From Bacteroidaceae bacterium (GTDB lineage: Bacteria > Bacteroidota > Bacteroidia > Bacteroidales > Bacteroidaceae): DNA of 64,000 nt. Positions 9,768 through 18,383 of this stretch are shown piece by piece. A program made the translations under genes and the position numbers. Below the pieces are notes generated by a model. The model had not been told where the DNA came from, did not search any database, and was given only the letters and a program-made list of their open reading frames with translations. The stretch is from positions 1 through 64,000 of the forward strand of contig JAFYMW010000005.1 of assembly GCA_017548165.1 (NCBI GenBank), given 5' to 3'. The number at the start of each line of letters is the position of its first letter. Positions within the stretch are counted from its first letter, which is position 1.

Positions 9768-10490
9768 ATGAAACATATATTCCCTCTGTTATCTGCTGTC
9801 ATATTAATGATTTCATGCCAGCAGAACGACATTCCAAATATTGCAGGCAGAGAATGCATCTTGGAATTGGATCTCGCTTGCGCCAACAAACCCTCAGCAA
9901 CCACCCGTGCCGTGGAGGCCGATTTGGCAGTAACAATCCTTGATGCCGATGGCAAGACATATAAGTTTTATCATGCTGGCAATGTCCCGGATAAAATAGT
10001 CCTGGAACCGGGAACATTTACAGTACGTGCCTATACGGATAATCAAGATTCGTGGAAAACAGTTAACGGAGGAAAAGGAGAGCCTTGTTATTACGCAGAA
10101 AAGAATATAGTTATGGAATATGATAGCAGGCACAAACTCTCAATGGAGGTACCGATGCTGAATTATGCGGTATCACTGAAACTTCCAGAACTATTTCATG
10201 AGTTGTTCAGTTCGTACACTTTCACATTAAACAGCGGTGAAAGAGAGGTAACTATCAATGACGAAGAAAAAGCATATTTTGACATAGCCGACGAAGGTTT
10301 CTCCTATGCACTAAGCACAATCAACACAGATGGAGTTTCACACGGACACTCGGCCATCAACTTCACTGATGTAGAAAGCGGCAAACTATACCTACTGAAA
10401 TACAGTTATGACTCTGATGCCACTTCTGGAGGAATTGACATTGAGATTTCAGATGACATGGGAACCGACGATACTATTGTTGACCTTTGA
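9768..10490 (+). CDS. small DUF4493 lipoprotein
   Basis: A 240-residue lipoprotein made of a signal peptide (lipobox Cys17, MISC) and one DUF4493 domain. Thr-Thr-Arg-Ala at Arg47 follows the Cys by 30 residues, after a strand with the alternating I-L-E-L-D-L pattern. The PCYYAEKN segment is the family's usual exposed-strand motif. The C-terminus is acidic. Compared with the large members it has no extra domain, so it looks like a minimal subunit. The start codon follows the previous stop with no gap, and the next gene begins 12 bases on. Confidence 0.75.
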   Translation: MKHIFPLLSAVILMISCQQNDIPNIAGRECILELDLACANKPSATTRAVEADLAVTILDADGKTYKFYHAGNVPDKIVLEPGTFTVRAYTDNQDSWKTVNGGKGEPCYYAEKNIVMEYDSRHKLSMEVPMLNYAVSLKLPELFHELFSSYTFTLNSGEREVTINDEEKAYFDIADEGFSYALSTINTDGVSHGHSAINFTDVESGKLYLLKYSYDSDATSGGIDIEISDDMGTDDTIVDL

Positions 10491-10502
10491 TTTACACAGA
10501 CA

Positions 10503-11429
10503 ATGAGCATACTACATAAAAAAGTATATATACAGGCAAAACTCTATATAACGTGTCTTTTGCTGACACTTCTATCTGCCTGTTCATCAGAAAGCAACAA
10601 ATTACCAGATATGCCCACAGACAATACCGGCACACTGGAATTGAGACTGGAGAATGGTTCCTCCGCAACACGAGCTACAACAACGGTTATCTCCAAGGAA
10701 GAGGCTGACAATTTCCTAATAACCATATACAAAGGCACGGACCTCTACAGAGAAACCGCAAAATTAAAGGACATTGACAAACGTCTTTCCGCAGGATACG
10801 GCTATACCGTAAAGGCTGAAAGTTGCTCAGAAACAGTTGCCGAGAGTAGCAATGGAGGATGGGGACAACGCAGATACGCCGGCCTGTCCCAACCGTTTGC
10901 CATCAAAGCCGGAGAAATCACTAAAGTCGGAGTAGCATGCACAGTTGCCAATGCCGGTTGGGAAATCATCTTTGACGAATCATTCCCACTTCATTTCACT
11001 GATTCATATATTGTAAAACATGAAAGCAACGGACGCGAAATAGTATTTGACAAAAACACCGGAGGCAGACGGGAAAACGGAGAAATCGTTTCTGATGGTA
11101 ATGTCGCATACTTCAACATCGCATCAGGAGCCAAACAGAGCATCACATATACGATAGAAGCATTTGGAGAAGGGAAAAGACTCCTAAAACAAGGAACATT
11201 AACACTGACCAAAGGAAAAATCAGCAGATTAAGCCTTGCTTTTATTCCTGGAACGTTGGATTTGGATATCATTGTAGACCAGGAAGATATTTTCATAAAC
11301 GACAAAATAGAAATAACCAGCGATGACGTTATTCAGGATGACGGTTCTGCTGACATAAACGGCGAACACGACAATTTTGAAGAAGGAGACGGGAATGTGG
11401 ATATTTCTGATTATGGACAAAGTAACTGA
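10503..11429 (+). CDS. DUF4493-like lipoprotein
   Basis: A 308-residue lipoprotein with an unusually long, basic N-terminus before the hydrophobic core; the lipobox ends at Cys27 (LSAC). Ala-Thr-Arg-Ala at Arg57 follows 30 residues later. The core contains an ESCSET...NGGWGQ(R)RYAG segment that also occurs, changed, in the protein at 13282 (ENCTET...NDGWGMPRF), and both end with an LTLTKGKI strand. The last 45 residues are strongly acidic and look unfolded. An internal Met would give a shorter signal peptide, but the given start leaves the normal 12-base gap. Role unknown. Confidence 0.7.
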   Translation: MSILHKKVYIQAKLYITCLLLTLLSACSSESNKLPDMPTDNTGTLELRLENGSSATRATTTVISKEEADNFLITIYKGTDLYRETAKLKDIDKRLSAGYGYTVKAESCSETVAESSNGGWGQRRYAGLSQPFAIKAGEITKVGVACTVANAGWEIIFDESFPLHFTDSYIVKHESNGREIVFDKNTGGRRENGEIVSDGNVAYFNIASGAKQSITYTIEAFGEGKRLLKQGTLTLTKGKISRLSLAFIPGTLDLDIIVDQEDIFINDKIEITSDDVIQDDGSADINGEHDNFEEGDGNVDISDYGQSN

Positions 11430-11440
11430 AAAAACAAGAC

Positions 11441-13279
11441 ATGACATACAATAATAGATACAGAATTGCTGTTCTGGCCTGTACCATACTCTGTATTACG
11501 TCCTGCCATGAAAACAGCATAATAGAAAACGACATACGGGAGTTGTCGCCATTGGTAATCAATGCGACACCATCTTCAACCCGCACGACACTGGATAACG
11601 ACGGAAAAACCGTAGTATGGAATGTCAACGACGAAATTGCCGTATATGACTACAGTGTAGCAAAACACAGATTCGTCATAGGCTCCTACAACAGCAACAA
11701 GGCTCAGTTCATCGGAAAGATAACTGCCCAAAAAGACTACTTTATAGCCCTGTACCCTCACACTTTGGGAGCAGACAACTTATCAGAGAATAATGAAGTG
11801 GTAGCTACCCTACCCTTAAAACAAAATGCTGCCCAAAGCAGCTTTGCCTCCGGATTGAATCTTTCTGTTGCCAAAGGGGCACGCAACATAGACGGAAGTC
11901 CATCAAACGTAACATTCTACAATGTCTGCCAACTGCTGAAATTTGACATCCCAAAATATGCTGCCGGAAAGATAAAGGAAATAACCTTCACCACCAATAA
12001 ACCTGTTGCTGGAACCTTGAACATAGACTTCTCTACCAATACGCCTCAAACCACTATAGATCCTAACGGAAGCCAGGCCATAACCATTTTGCCCCCGGCA
12101 GGCAACAGCACATTTAATGCCGGCACATATTATATCGTTTCCGCACCGGTTGTACTGGAAGGTTTCTCAATGGCATTTACATGCGACGGCACATCATATA
12201 CTTTAAACAGCAATAGCACGTTTGGAGGTGAGGCTGCAAAAATCTACACATTAGGAACCATTGACCTGGTAAATACTCCCGACATCTCAGCCCAGCATAT
12301 ATATACAAACGGCATATTACAAGGAACAAAGGTAACGCTTTCAAATGCACCGATAGACGGATACGAATGGAAGGCAGTCGTCAAGAACTCTGCCCAAAAC
12401 ATAGTACGCAGTATCATAGGAACCGGAACACTTATCTCCTCTGAGCAGGACGAGTCATGGCCATATCTTCCTCAGGGCAATTATGCCATAGAGTATACCT
12501 ATACCACATCAAACGGAAAATCATTCACTAAAACGCAGACATTAAGCATCACGGAGCAACCACAATTCACGGTTAGCATGACTGCATATACCTCATTCTC
12601 TTATTATAAGGGAGATGTGGTAGAGAAGAACATTTCCGAAGCAAACAAGTGCAACAATGCAACTATCTATGCGCCAAAGATAGCAATCAACAACATTTCC
12701 CAAAGAATCATTGGCAATCCGAATTATTCCTTTAGCGTAAGCAATACATTCAATGGCACACAATCCGATTACAGTTCTGGAGTATACACATATAACAACT
12801 ACACGGTTGGCAACCTGGGATCATATACCTTAACTGGTTCTGTCTCCTTTGATGGTGTCACGCAGTCATCCAGCAAAACCGTACACATCACTGGCATACC
12901 ATATACGGCGGCCCCACCAACTCAGACAGACTGGACAGGCGATGCAAACTCATGGAAAAGCGATTTCGTAAGGTTACATGGCAACACTATAACAAAGACG
13001 TTCTTCTGCCCGGAGAATATTAACGTAACCGTCAGCCAGAATGCTTATGTCCGCAGAGCTACTGTCGGTACAACATACAAACTTTTGTGTAGTGGGAACG
13101 AACTGAAATCCATGTCTCCTGGCTACATGTCTTCAACAACAGACATTAACAGCTATCAAACACAAATGACCCAAAACACTCCTACGGTATCATGCACGAA
13201 CTCATATGGCAACCCCGACACATGGATATCGGAAGGAACGAACGCCAAAATTTATAGTATTACCGTCCAATACAGATAA
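11441..13279 (+). CDS. fimbrillin-like lipoprotein with large shared C-terminal module
   Basis: A 612-residue lipoprotein. The lipobox ends at Cys22 (ITSC), followed by Ser-Ser-Thr-Arg-Thr at Arg48. Residues about 35-275 follow the Bacteroidales fimbrillin pattern: TRTTLDNDGKTVVWN, then W-x-x-x-D-E-I-A-V-Y, a YFIALYP motif, a CQLLKFDI strand and an AKIYTLG end. This differs from the DUF4493 fold of the neighbours. From about residue 280 the protein carries the same C-terminal module as the lipoprotein at 7938, with WPYLPQGNY, YYKGDV and CTNSYG. The two proteins therefore share a C-terminal part on different N-terminal anchors. I infer a tip adhesin. Confidence 0.75.
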   Translation: MTYNNRYRIAVLACTILCITSCHENSIIENDIRELSPLVINATPSSTRTTLDNDGKTVVWNVNDEIAVYDYSVAKHRFVIGSYNSNKAQFIGKITAQKDYFIALYPHTLGADNLSENNEVVATLPLKQNAAQSSFASGLNLSVAKGARNIDGSPSNVTFYNVCQLLKFDIPKYAAGKIKEITFTTNKPVAGTLNIDFSTNTPQTTIDPNGSQAITILPPAGNSTFNAGTYYIVSAPVVLEGFSMAFTCDGTSYTLNSNSTFGGEAAKIYTLGTIDLVNTPDISAQHIYTNGILQGTKVTLSNAPIDGYEWKAVVKNSAQNIVRSIIGTGTLISSEQDESWPYLPQGNYAIEYTYTTSNGKSFTKTQTLSITEQPQFTVSMTAYTSFSYYKGDVVEKNISEANKCNNATIYAPKIAINNISQRIIGNPNYSFSVSNTFNGTQSDYSSGVYTYNNYTVGNLGSYTLTGSVSFDGVTQSSSKTVHITGIPYTAAPPTQTDWTGDANSWKSDFVRLHGNTITKTFFCPENINVTVSQNAYVRRATVGTTYKLLCSGNELKSMSPGYMSSTTDINSYQTQMTQNTPTVSCTNSYGNPDTWISEGTNAKIYSITVQYR

Positions 13280-13281
13280 GC

Positions 13282-14031
13282 ATGTTTTTTAGAACAATCA
13301 AATACAGAACCCTGAAACTTGCAGCACTCTCATGCTGCATTCTAAGCACAAGTTGTGACAACGAGATTATACCTTCCGAACCTATTGGTGCAAAAGGTGC
13401 ATTAGCCCTTACTCTGAAAACAGGCGAAGTAAAGACGGAAACAATTACCCGTGCAACACTTGACATTGACGTTAATACATTCAGAGTAAGCATAAGCGAA
13501 AGCAATGGCACGCCCCTCATTCAAGACAAGCCTTATGCAACTCTTAGCGAATCGGATTGTACATTACCCACCGACAAAGGCTATCTTCTTAGTGTTGAAA
13601 ATTGTACAGAAACAGAAGCAATTACCCAGAATGACGGGTGGGGCATGCCTCGTTTTACTGCAACATCCACATTTGACATAGAGTCTGGCAAGACCACATC
13701 CGTTGACCTCGTCTGCACCTTGGAAAACACGGGCCTTCAACTTGGGTTTGACCCCACTTTCATTGACAAGTTCCCCATACACGCCGTCACCGTTCAAGAT
13801 AGCAGAGCCTTGGTTTTCAAAAGTACCAACCAAGACCAGATAGCATATTTCAATACCACCAGCGAAAATCTCACAATAAATGTGAAACTTACCGGCACTG
13901 CAGGCGGCTGGAGCGACCGACTGGACATGACAAAAAGCATCACGCTGACCAAGGGAAAGATAAATGTCATGAAACTGACATACAGTGAAAGCGGCGCTAC
14001 CGCAAGGCTCATAGACATAAGCGGGATTTGA
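13282..14031 (+). CDS. small DUF4493-like lipoprotein
   Basis: A 249-residue lipoprotein starting two bases after the previous stop. The lipobox ends at Cys25 (STSC), and Ile-Thr-Arg-Ala at Arg57 lies 32 residues on, after a G-A-L-A-L-T-L strand. It is paralogous to the protein at 10503 (the C-x-E-T, DGWG and LTKGKI motifs are shared) but lacks its acidic tail. It is the last gene of the locus; a strong terminator follows 60 bases downstream. Confidence 0.75.
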   Translation: MFFRTIKYRTLKLAALSCCILSTSCDNEIIPSEPIGAKGALALTLKTGEVKTETITRATLDIDVNTFRVSISESNGTPLIQDKPYATLSESDCTLPTDKGYLLSVENCTETEAITQNDGWGMPRFTATSTFDIESGKTTSVDLVCTLENTGLQLGFDPTFIDKFPIHAVTVQDSRALVFKSTNQDQIAYFNTTSENLTINVKLTGTAGGWSDRLDMTKSITLTKGKINVMKLTYSESGATARLIDISGI

Positions 14032-14090
14032 CAAAAACGGTTTGCTACATAAGCAACCGATAATCTACAACTATTAGCTCTTATTTTCTA

Positions 14091-14146
14091 CAGCAACAGC
14101 AGTTACATCTATTGTCATTTGTAACTGCTGTTGCTGATTGTTTTTG
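14091..14146 (+). terminator. intrinsic terminator of the DUF4493 locus
   Basis: A perfect 17-base-pair stem (14091-14107 with 14120-14136) with a 12-base loop, followed by a T-rich tract (14139-14145). This is the clearest transcription end in the first 20 kb. Confidence 0.9.
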
Positions 14147-14147
14147 T

Positions 14148-14322
14148 CTCCCAATCTCCCAATAATCCCAAATTGAGCATTAGCGTTATGATGATAATGA
14201 CAGATTGGGGGCATACTCTCCCAAGGACTTTGGTGTCTTCATCTCCTTTTGGTCCATTCCCGTCCTCGGTGGCGGTAAAATGAGCCGCCACCGAGGACCC
14301 CAACGGGGACTCACAGGAGAGT
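14148..14322. other. structured intergenic element, possible ncRNA
   Basis: About 430 bases without a gene lie between the terminator and the next promoter. This part holds several nested pairings: CCCAATCT (14150-14157) with AGATTGGG (14202-14209), a perfect 14-bp GC-rich hairpin (14262-14275 with 14285-14298), and ACTCTCC (14215-14221) with GGAGAGT (14316-14322) enclosing that hairpin. There is no T-run and no clear promoter. The rest, to 14512, shows nothing I can name. Confidence 0.4.
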
Positions 14323-14512
14323 CATTCCAGAGAAAGCAAGATATACCTCTGCCTCCCATAGCATTCCATACCTATATGGGCATATAATGGAACATCTAAA
14401 CGCTTTGTAATACAGGAATAAAAGGTTATCTGATTTTTCTAATATTATACGGAAGTACTGTGATTTCTATATTTTTAACGTACAAGGAACATTAAATGTA
14501 ATAATATTTGCG

Positions 14513-14520
14513 TACCTTCG
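14513..14520 (+). promoter_or_regulatory. candidate -7 element
   Basis: TACCTTCG resembles the Bacteroidetes -7 element with one change. No convincing -33 TTTG lies 19-20 bases upstream. It would serve the metallopeptidase gene at 14573. Confidence 0.4.
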
Positions 14521-14572
14521 CAACATAAACCGTTATTGTTCTCAACATAAACCACACACATAAAATACAGAC

Positions 14573-15250
14573 ATGACATACTACATTCTATTCGGCGTTA
14601 TCGCCCTTGTGAGTTATCTGGTTCAGTGGAACCTGAAGAGTAAATTCGAAAAATATGGCAAGGTACTTCTACCTAATAGAATGACTGGCAGGGATGTAGC
14701 CATCAAGATGCTTCACGACAACGGCATCTACGATGTGCGTGTCATCAGTACTCCCGGACAACTTACCGACCACTACAATCCTGTGGACAAGACAGTAAAC
14801 CTTAGCGAGGATGTATATAATGATTGCTCTGTGGCTGCGGCAGCAATAGCTGCTCATGAATGTGGTCATGCAGTGCAGCATGCTACAGCATATGCACCAT
14901 TGAAGATGCGCAGTTCTTTGGTTCCAGTCGTTAGCTTTGCTTCAAGCTGGATGCAGTGGGTGCTTCTCATAGGTATCCTTACCATTGAGGCATTCCCACA
15001 GATTATGCTTGGAGGCATCATTCTCTTTGCCACAACAACACTATTTTCCTTCATCACTCTCCCTGTGGAAATAAATGCCAGCATGCGTGCTTCGGCATGG
15101 CTGCAGAGAGCAGGAATAACAACATACGAGACACATCCCATGGCAAACGAAGCCTTGAGAAGTGCAGCATATACCTATGTTGCTGCAGCACTTGGTTCAC
15201 TGGCAACATTGGTGTACTATGTGATGATGTTCTTGGGAAGAAGGGATTAA
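14573..15250 (+). CDS. YugP-type zinc metallopeptidase (membrane)
   Basis: A 225-residue integral membrane protein of the putative neutral zinc metallopeptidase family (YugP/DUF2268-like, Pfam Zn_peptidase_2). One N-terminal membrane segment (2-19) is followed by a soluble part with the zinc motif HECGH (95-99), then two hydrophobic segments (about 120-160) and a last one near the C-terminus. The family normally has 220-240 residues, so this is full length. Substrate is unknown. The stop codon is part of a 7-base repeat array that follows the gene. Confidence 0.9.
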   Translation: MTYYILFGVIALVSYLVQWNLKSKFEKYGKVLLPNRMTGRDVAIKMLHDNGIYDVRVISTPGQLTDHYNPVDKTVNLSEDVYNDCSVAAAAIAAHECGHAVQHATAYAPLKMRSSLVPVVSFASSWMQWVLLIGILTIEAFPQIMLGGIILFATTTLFSFITLPVEINASMRASAWLQRAGITTYETHPMANEALRSAAYTYVAAALGSLATLVYYVMMFLGRRD

Positions 15251-15340
15251 CGATGAGCGGGGAGCGGAGAGCGAACGAAAAACTGAAAACGGGAATCGGA
15301 AAAGTTGAACGTGAGGCGATTAACGGGGAGCGGGGAGCGA
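15247..15340. repeat. degenerate 7-base repeat array
   Basis: Starting inside the stop codon of the metallopeptidase gene there are in-phase 7-base units TTAACGA, TGAGCGG, GGAGCGG, AGAGCGA, ACGAAAA, ACTGAAA, and later TTAACGG, GGAGCGG, GGAGCGA (15320-15340). Similar arrays lie at 21911, 22033, 27004, 29812 and 42154. Confidence 0.75.
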
Positions 15341-15388
15341 CTTAATGAATAATCTGAATATATCACAAACAAAACATAATAACAACAA

Positions 15389-16612
15389 ATGAAAGTACTA
15401 CGTAATTCCCTTGTTCTTGCTGCACTGATGGTGTGCGGTATGACACAAGCTGTTCCTGTATCGGACCAGAACAACGATGCAACAGAGATTGCGGCATTCC
15501 GCAAGCAACTTACCGACTCATTGTCAAAGACCAATGTGGTGACATGGAACGTTCCCTCCGACCTCGAACCCAATGCCAAAATGAATTTCTATCTGGGTGT
15601 CAAGGGCGATAAGCCTGAAAACGGCTACCCCGTATTTCTATACCTTCATGGTTCAGGTCCAAGAGCAAACGAATGGGCAACTGGCTTGAAGTTGGCAAAG
15701 TACTTCAACGATGGTCCCTCAATGTACATCGTACCACAAATTCCTCAAGAGGGCGAATGGTACAGATGGTGGCAACGTAGCAAGCAGTGGGCATGGGAAA
15801 GAATCTTACGCATTGTGATGTCAATGCCCGAGGTGGACAAAAACAGAATCTATGTATTCGGAATCTCTGAAGGTGGCTATGGCAGCCAGCGACTGGCATC
15901 TTTCTATGGCGACTATTGGGCAGCAGCCGGTCCTATGGCAGGTGGCGAACCTTTAATCAATGCTCCTGTAGAAAACGTAGGCAACGTGGCCTTCAGTTTC
16001 CTCACTGGCGAACAGGATTTGATGTTTTACCGTTCATTGCTAACACGTACTACAGGAGAAAAGCTGGATAGCATGCAGCGTCTCTATCCCAATGAGTACA
16101 AGCATCGTATTGAGATAATCCCCGGATATGGTCATTCTATCGACTACACCCCCACCACCCCATGGTTGGCAAAGCACAAGCGCAATGCACAGCCTCGCCA
16201 TTTCATCTGGGAGAACTTTGAAATGGATGGTTTGAAGAGAAACGCATACTACAACCTTCAAGTCTTGGCAGAGGAAAGCAACTATAGAACACAATACGAA
16301 TTTACTGCCAACGCCGACAATAGCATAGACCTCAAAGTAGACACAGTGGAATATATCACCACCTGGAAAGATCCACGTTGGGGCATAAGCATGCTCTTCA
16401 ACAAGAAGTACACTACAGCACAACACGGTCATGTACGCTTGTTCCTGTCCGACCAACTTGTAGATTTGAGCAAGAAGGTAATTGTGCGCATCAATGGTAA
16501 AGAGGTTTTCAACGGCAAGGTAAAGGGTTCAAAGAAAAACCAGAAACTGAGCCAGGAACTATGGGCCGATCCAATGCGTAACTTCAAACACGCCGTAGAA
16601 GTGAAATGGTAA
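15389..16612 (+). CDS. exported alpha/beta hydrolase (esterase-like)
   Basis: A 407-residue protein with a Sec signal peptide (to about residue 21, TQA). The alpha/beta-hydrolase core shows LYLHGSGP near residues 88-95 (oxyanion region) and the nucleophile elbow GISEGG with Ser in the G-x-S-x-G motif near residue 158. A later Y-G-H-S-I-D segment (about 248) offers the catalytic His. About 130 residues after the core form a beta-rich C-terminal part. The closest theme is the periplasmic phospholipase/carboxylesterase-like proteins of Bacteroidales; the substrate cannot be read from the sequence. Confidence 0.8.
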   Translation: MKVLRNSLVLAALMVCGMTQAVPVSDQNNDATEIAAFRKQLTDSLSKTNVVTWNVPSDLEPNAKMNFYLGVKGDKPENGYPVFLYLHGSGPRANEWATGLKLAKYFNDGPSMYIVPQIPQEGEWYRWWQRSKQWAWERILRIVMSMPEVDKNRIYVFGISEGGYGSQRLASFYGDYWAAAGPMAGGEPLINAPVENVGNVAFSFLTGEQDLMFYRSLLTRTTGEKLDSMQRLYPNEYKHRIEIIPGYGHSIDYTPTTPWLAKHKRNAQPRHFIWENFEMDGLKRNAYYNLQVLAEESNYRTQYEFTANADNSIDLKVDTVEYITTWKDPRWGISMLFNKKYTTAQHGHVRLFLSDQLVDLSKKVIVRINGKEVFNGKVKGSKKNQKLSQELWADPMRNFKHAVEVKW

Positions 16613-16625
16613 TACCTCCCTTATC

Positions 16626-16661
16626 AAGCCGCCCTGTCCCAATCCCAGGATAGGGCGGTTT
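16626..16661 (+). terminator. terminator hairpin after the esterase gene
   Basis: AAGCCGCCCT (16626-16635) pairs with AGGGCGGTTT (16652-16661), and TGTCC/GGATA extends the stem inward, giving about 15 base pairs with wobbles. The T-tract is short, as often in Bacteroidetes. Confidence 0.75.
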
Positions 16662-16685
16662 GATATATCAGAGAAAAGGAAAGGT

Positions 16686-16893
16686 ACTAGCATTTGGAAA
16701 TACTCAAATAAATTTAACCCTAGGGTTCTATTTGCTCTCGTTCTGCATAAAAAGTAAACTTTTTCTGCTCTCTCTTAATCGCAAATTTGGCATTTCTCTC
16801 ACTTATTCGTACTCTGAGACTGCAACTCGAAGGTACTCCCGTTCGGAAATGCCCAAATAAATTTGGCATTTCTCTCACTTATTCGTACCTTTG
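16686..16893 (+). promoter_or_regulatory. tandem promoter cassettes with palindrome
   Basis: Two copies of the 30-base block TTTGGCATTTCTCTCACTTATTCGTAC lie at about 16781-16812 and 16860-16889. The second continues into a perfect -7 element, TACCTTTG (16886-16893), with the -33 TTTG at 16862-16865 (20-base spacer). In the first copy the -7 has decayed to TACTCTGA. Each -33 sits in the right arm of a near palindrome (AAATGCCCAAAT / ATTTGGCATTT in the second). A third, more worn palindrome lies at about 16692-16712. The downstream gene is the DUF1846 gene at 16919. Confidence 0.75.
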
Positions 16894-16918
16894 CATATTG
16901 GAATAATGCTAATGTTAT

Positions 16919-18382
16919 ATGAAGTACGGTTTTGATAACGATAAATATATCCGCATCCAGAGCGAGCATATCAAAGAGAGAATAGCGCAGTTCAAAGGCA
17001 AATTGTATCTGGAACTTGGTGGTAAATTGTTCGACGACCACCATGCCAGCAGGGTTCTGCCTGGTTTCCAACCAGATTCGAAACTGAGAATGTTGTCGCA
17101 ACTTTCTTCTCAGGCAGAGATTGTGATAGTGATAAGCGCTGTGGATATAGAGAAGAACAAGGTGAGACAAGACCTTGGCATCACATACAACGAAGATGTG
17201 TTGCGATTGAGAAACGAATTCCAACATTTGGGTTTTATGGTGGGTAGCGTAGTGATAACACACTATAATGGTCAGAATTCTGCCACGACATACCGCCGAC
17301 GCCTCGAATCGTTAGGCATCAAGACCTACTACCATTACACTATCGAAGGATATCCCAACAATGTAGCTCTAATTGACTCGGACGAGGGTTTTGGCAAGAA
17401 CGATTTCGTAGAGACAGAGCGTCCTTTGGTGATTGTTACTGCTCCTGGTCCCGGTTCTGGCAAGATGGCAGTATGTCTATCACAACTGTATAACGAGCAC
17501 AAGCATGGTGTATGTGCAGGTTATGCCAAATTCGAAACCTTCCCCGTATGGAATCTGTCGTTGAAACATCCTGTGAATATAGCCTACGAGGCTGCTACCG
17601 CCGACCTTAATGATGTGAACGAGATAGACCCCTTCCACATGGAAGCTTACAACGAGGTGGCTATCAACTACAATCGCGACGTCGAGATATTCCCTGTACT
17701 CACAAGCATATTCGATGGCATCTATGGCACTTGCCCCTACAAGAGCCCCACAGAGATGGGAGTGAATATGCTCGGTTTCTGTATTTCCGATGACGAGGTG
17801 TGTCGCGAGGCTGCAAAACAAGAGATTATACGTCGCTACTATACCGCTTTGAACAAAATGGCCTTGGGTGCCATGAACGAGACAGAGGTGAACAAGATAC
17901 GCCTGCTGATGCAGAAGGCCAACATTTCCACTGATGACCGTGTCACAACTGTGGCAGCGAAGAAGCGTGCTATGGAAACTCAGGAAGAGTGCTCTGCTAT
18001 AGAGCTAAGCGACGGCACAATGATAACGGCAGGAAGCAGTGTACTCCTCGGTACATGTGCCAGCTTGCTACTGAATGCCATAAAGCACCTTGCGGGTATT
18101 GACCACGAGGTGAAACTCATTTCCCAAGACTTTATCGAGCCCATACAGAAGACTAAGGTAGACTATCTTGGAGGCAAGAATCCACGTCTGCACATGGACG
18201 AGGTTCTGGTGGCACTTTCCGTCCTGTCTCTAAATGACGACAACTGCCGTCGCGCCTTGGATATGCTTCCCAAGTTGAATGGTCTGCAGGCACATGCCAC
18301 TGTGATGCTTAGTCAGGTGGATCAGAAAATACTTAAGAAATTGGGCATTTCGCTAACATGCGATCCCGTAACGAAAAAGTAG
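16919..18382 (+). CDS. DUF1846 (UPF0371) family protein
   Basis: A 487-residue cytoplasmic protein of the DUF1846 family, which is usually close to 500 residues, so this is complete. Typical blocks include LYLELGGKLFDDHHASRVLPG near residues 30-50, TAPGPGSGKMAVCLSQLY (a glycine-rich, nucleotide-binding-like loop near 178-195) and NPRLHMDEVLVALS near the C-terminus. The biochemical role of the family is unsettled; structures suggest an ATP-dependent or phosphate-transfer enzyme. It follows the palindromic promoter at 16886 and lies one base before the DUF4250 gene, so the two are co-transcribed. Confidence 0.9.
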   Translation: MKYGFDNDKYIRIQSEHIKERIAQFKGKLYLELGGKLFDDHHASRVLPGFQPDSKLRMLSQLSSQAEIVIVISAVDIEKNKVRQDLGITYNEDVLRLRNEFQHLGFMVGSVVITHYNGQNSATTYRRRLESLGIKTYYHYTIEGYPNNVALIDSDEGFGKNDFVETERPLVIVTAPGPGSGKMAVCLSQLYNEHKHGVCAGYAKFETFPVWNLSLKHPVNIAYEAATADLNDVNEIDPFHMEAYNEVAINYNRDVEIFPVLTSIFDGIYGTCPYKSPTEMGVNMLGFCISDDEVCREAAKQEIIRRYYTALNKMALGAMNETEVNKIRLLMQKANISTDDRVTTVAAKKRAMETQEECSAIELSDGTMITAGSSVLLGTCASLLLNAIKHLAGIDHEVKLISQDFIEPIQKTKVDYLGGKNPRLHMDEVLVALSVLSLNDDNCRRALDMLPKLNGLQAHATVMLSQVDQKILKKLGISLTCDPVTKK

Positions 18383-18383
18383 A

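Noticed and set aside
850..14031. Locus considered as a SusC/SusD polysaccharide utilisation locus
   Set aside because: There is no TonB-dependent receptor, no SusD-like protein and no glycoside hydrolase; the only barrel is 285 residues.
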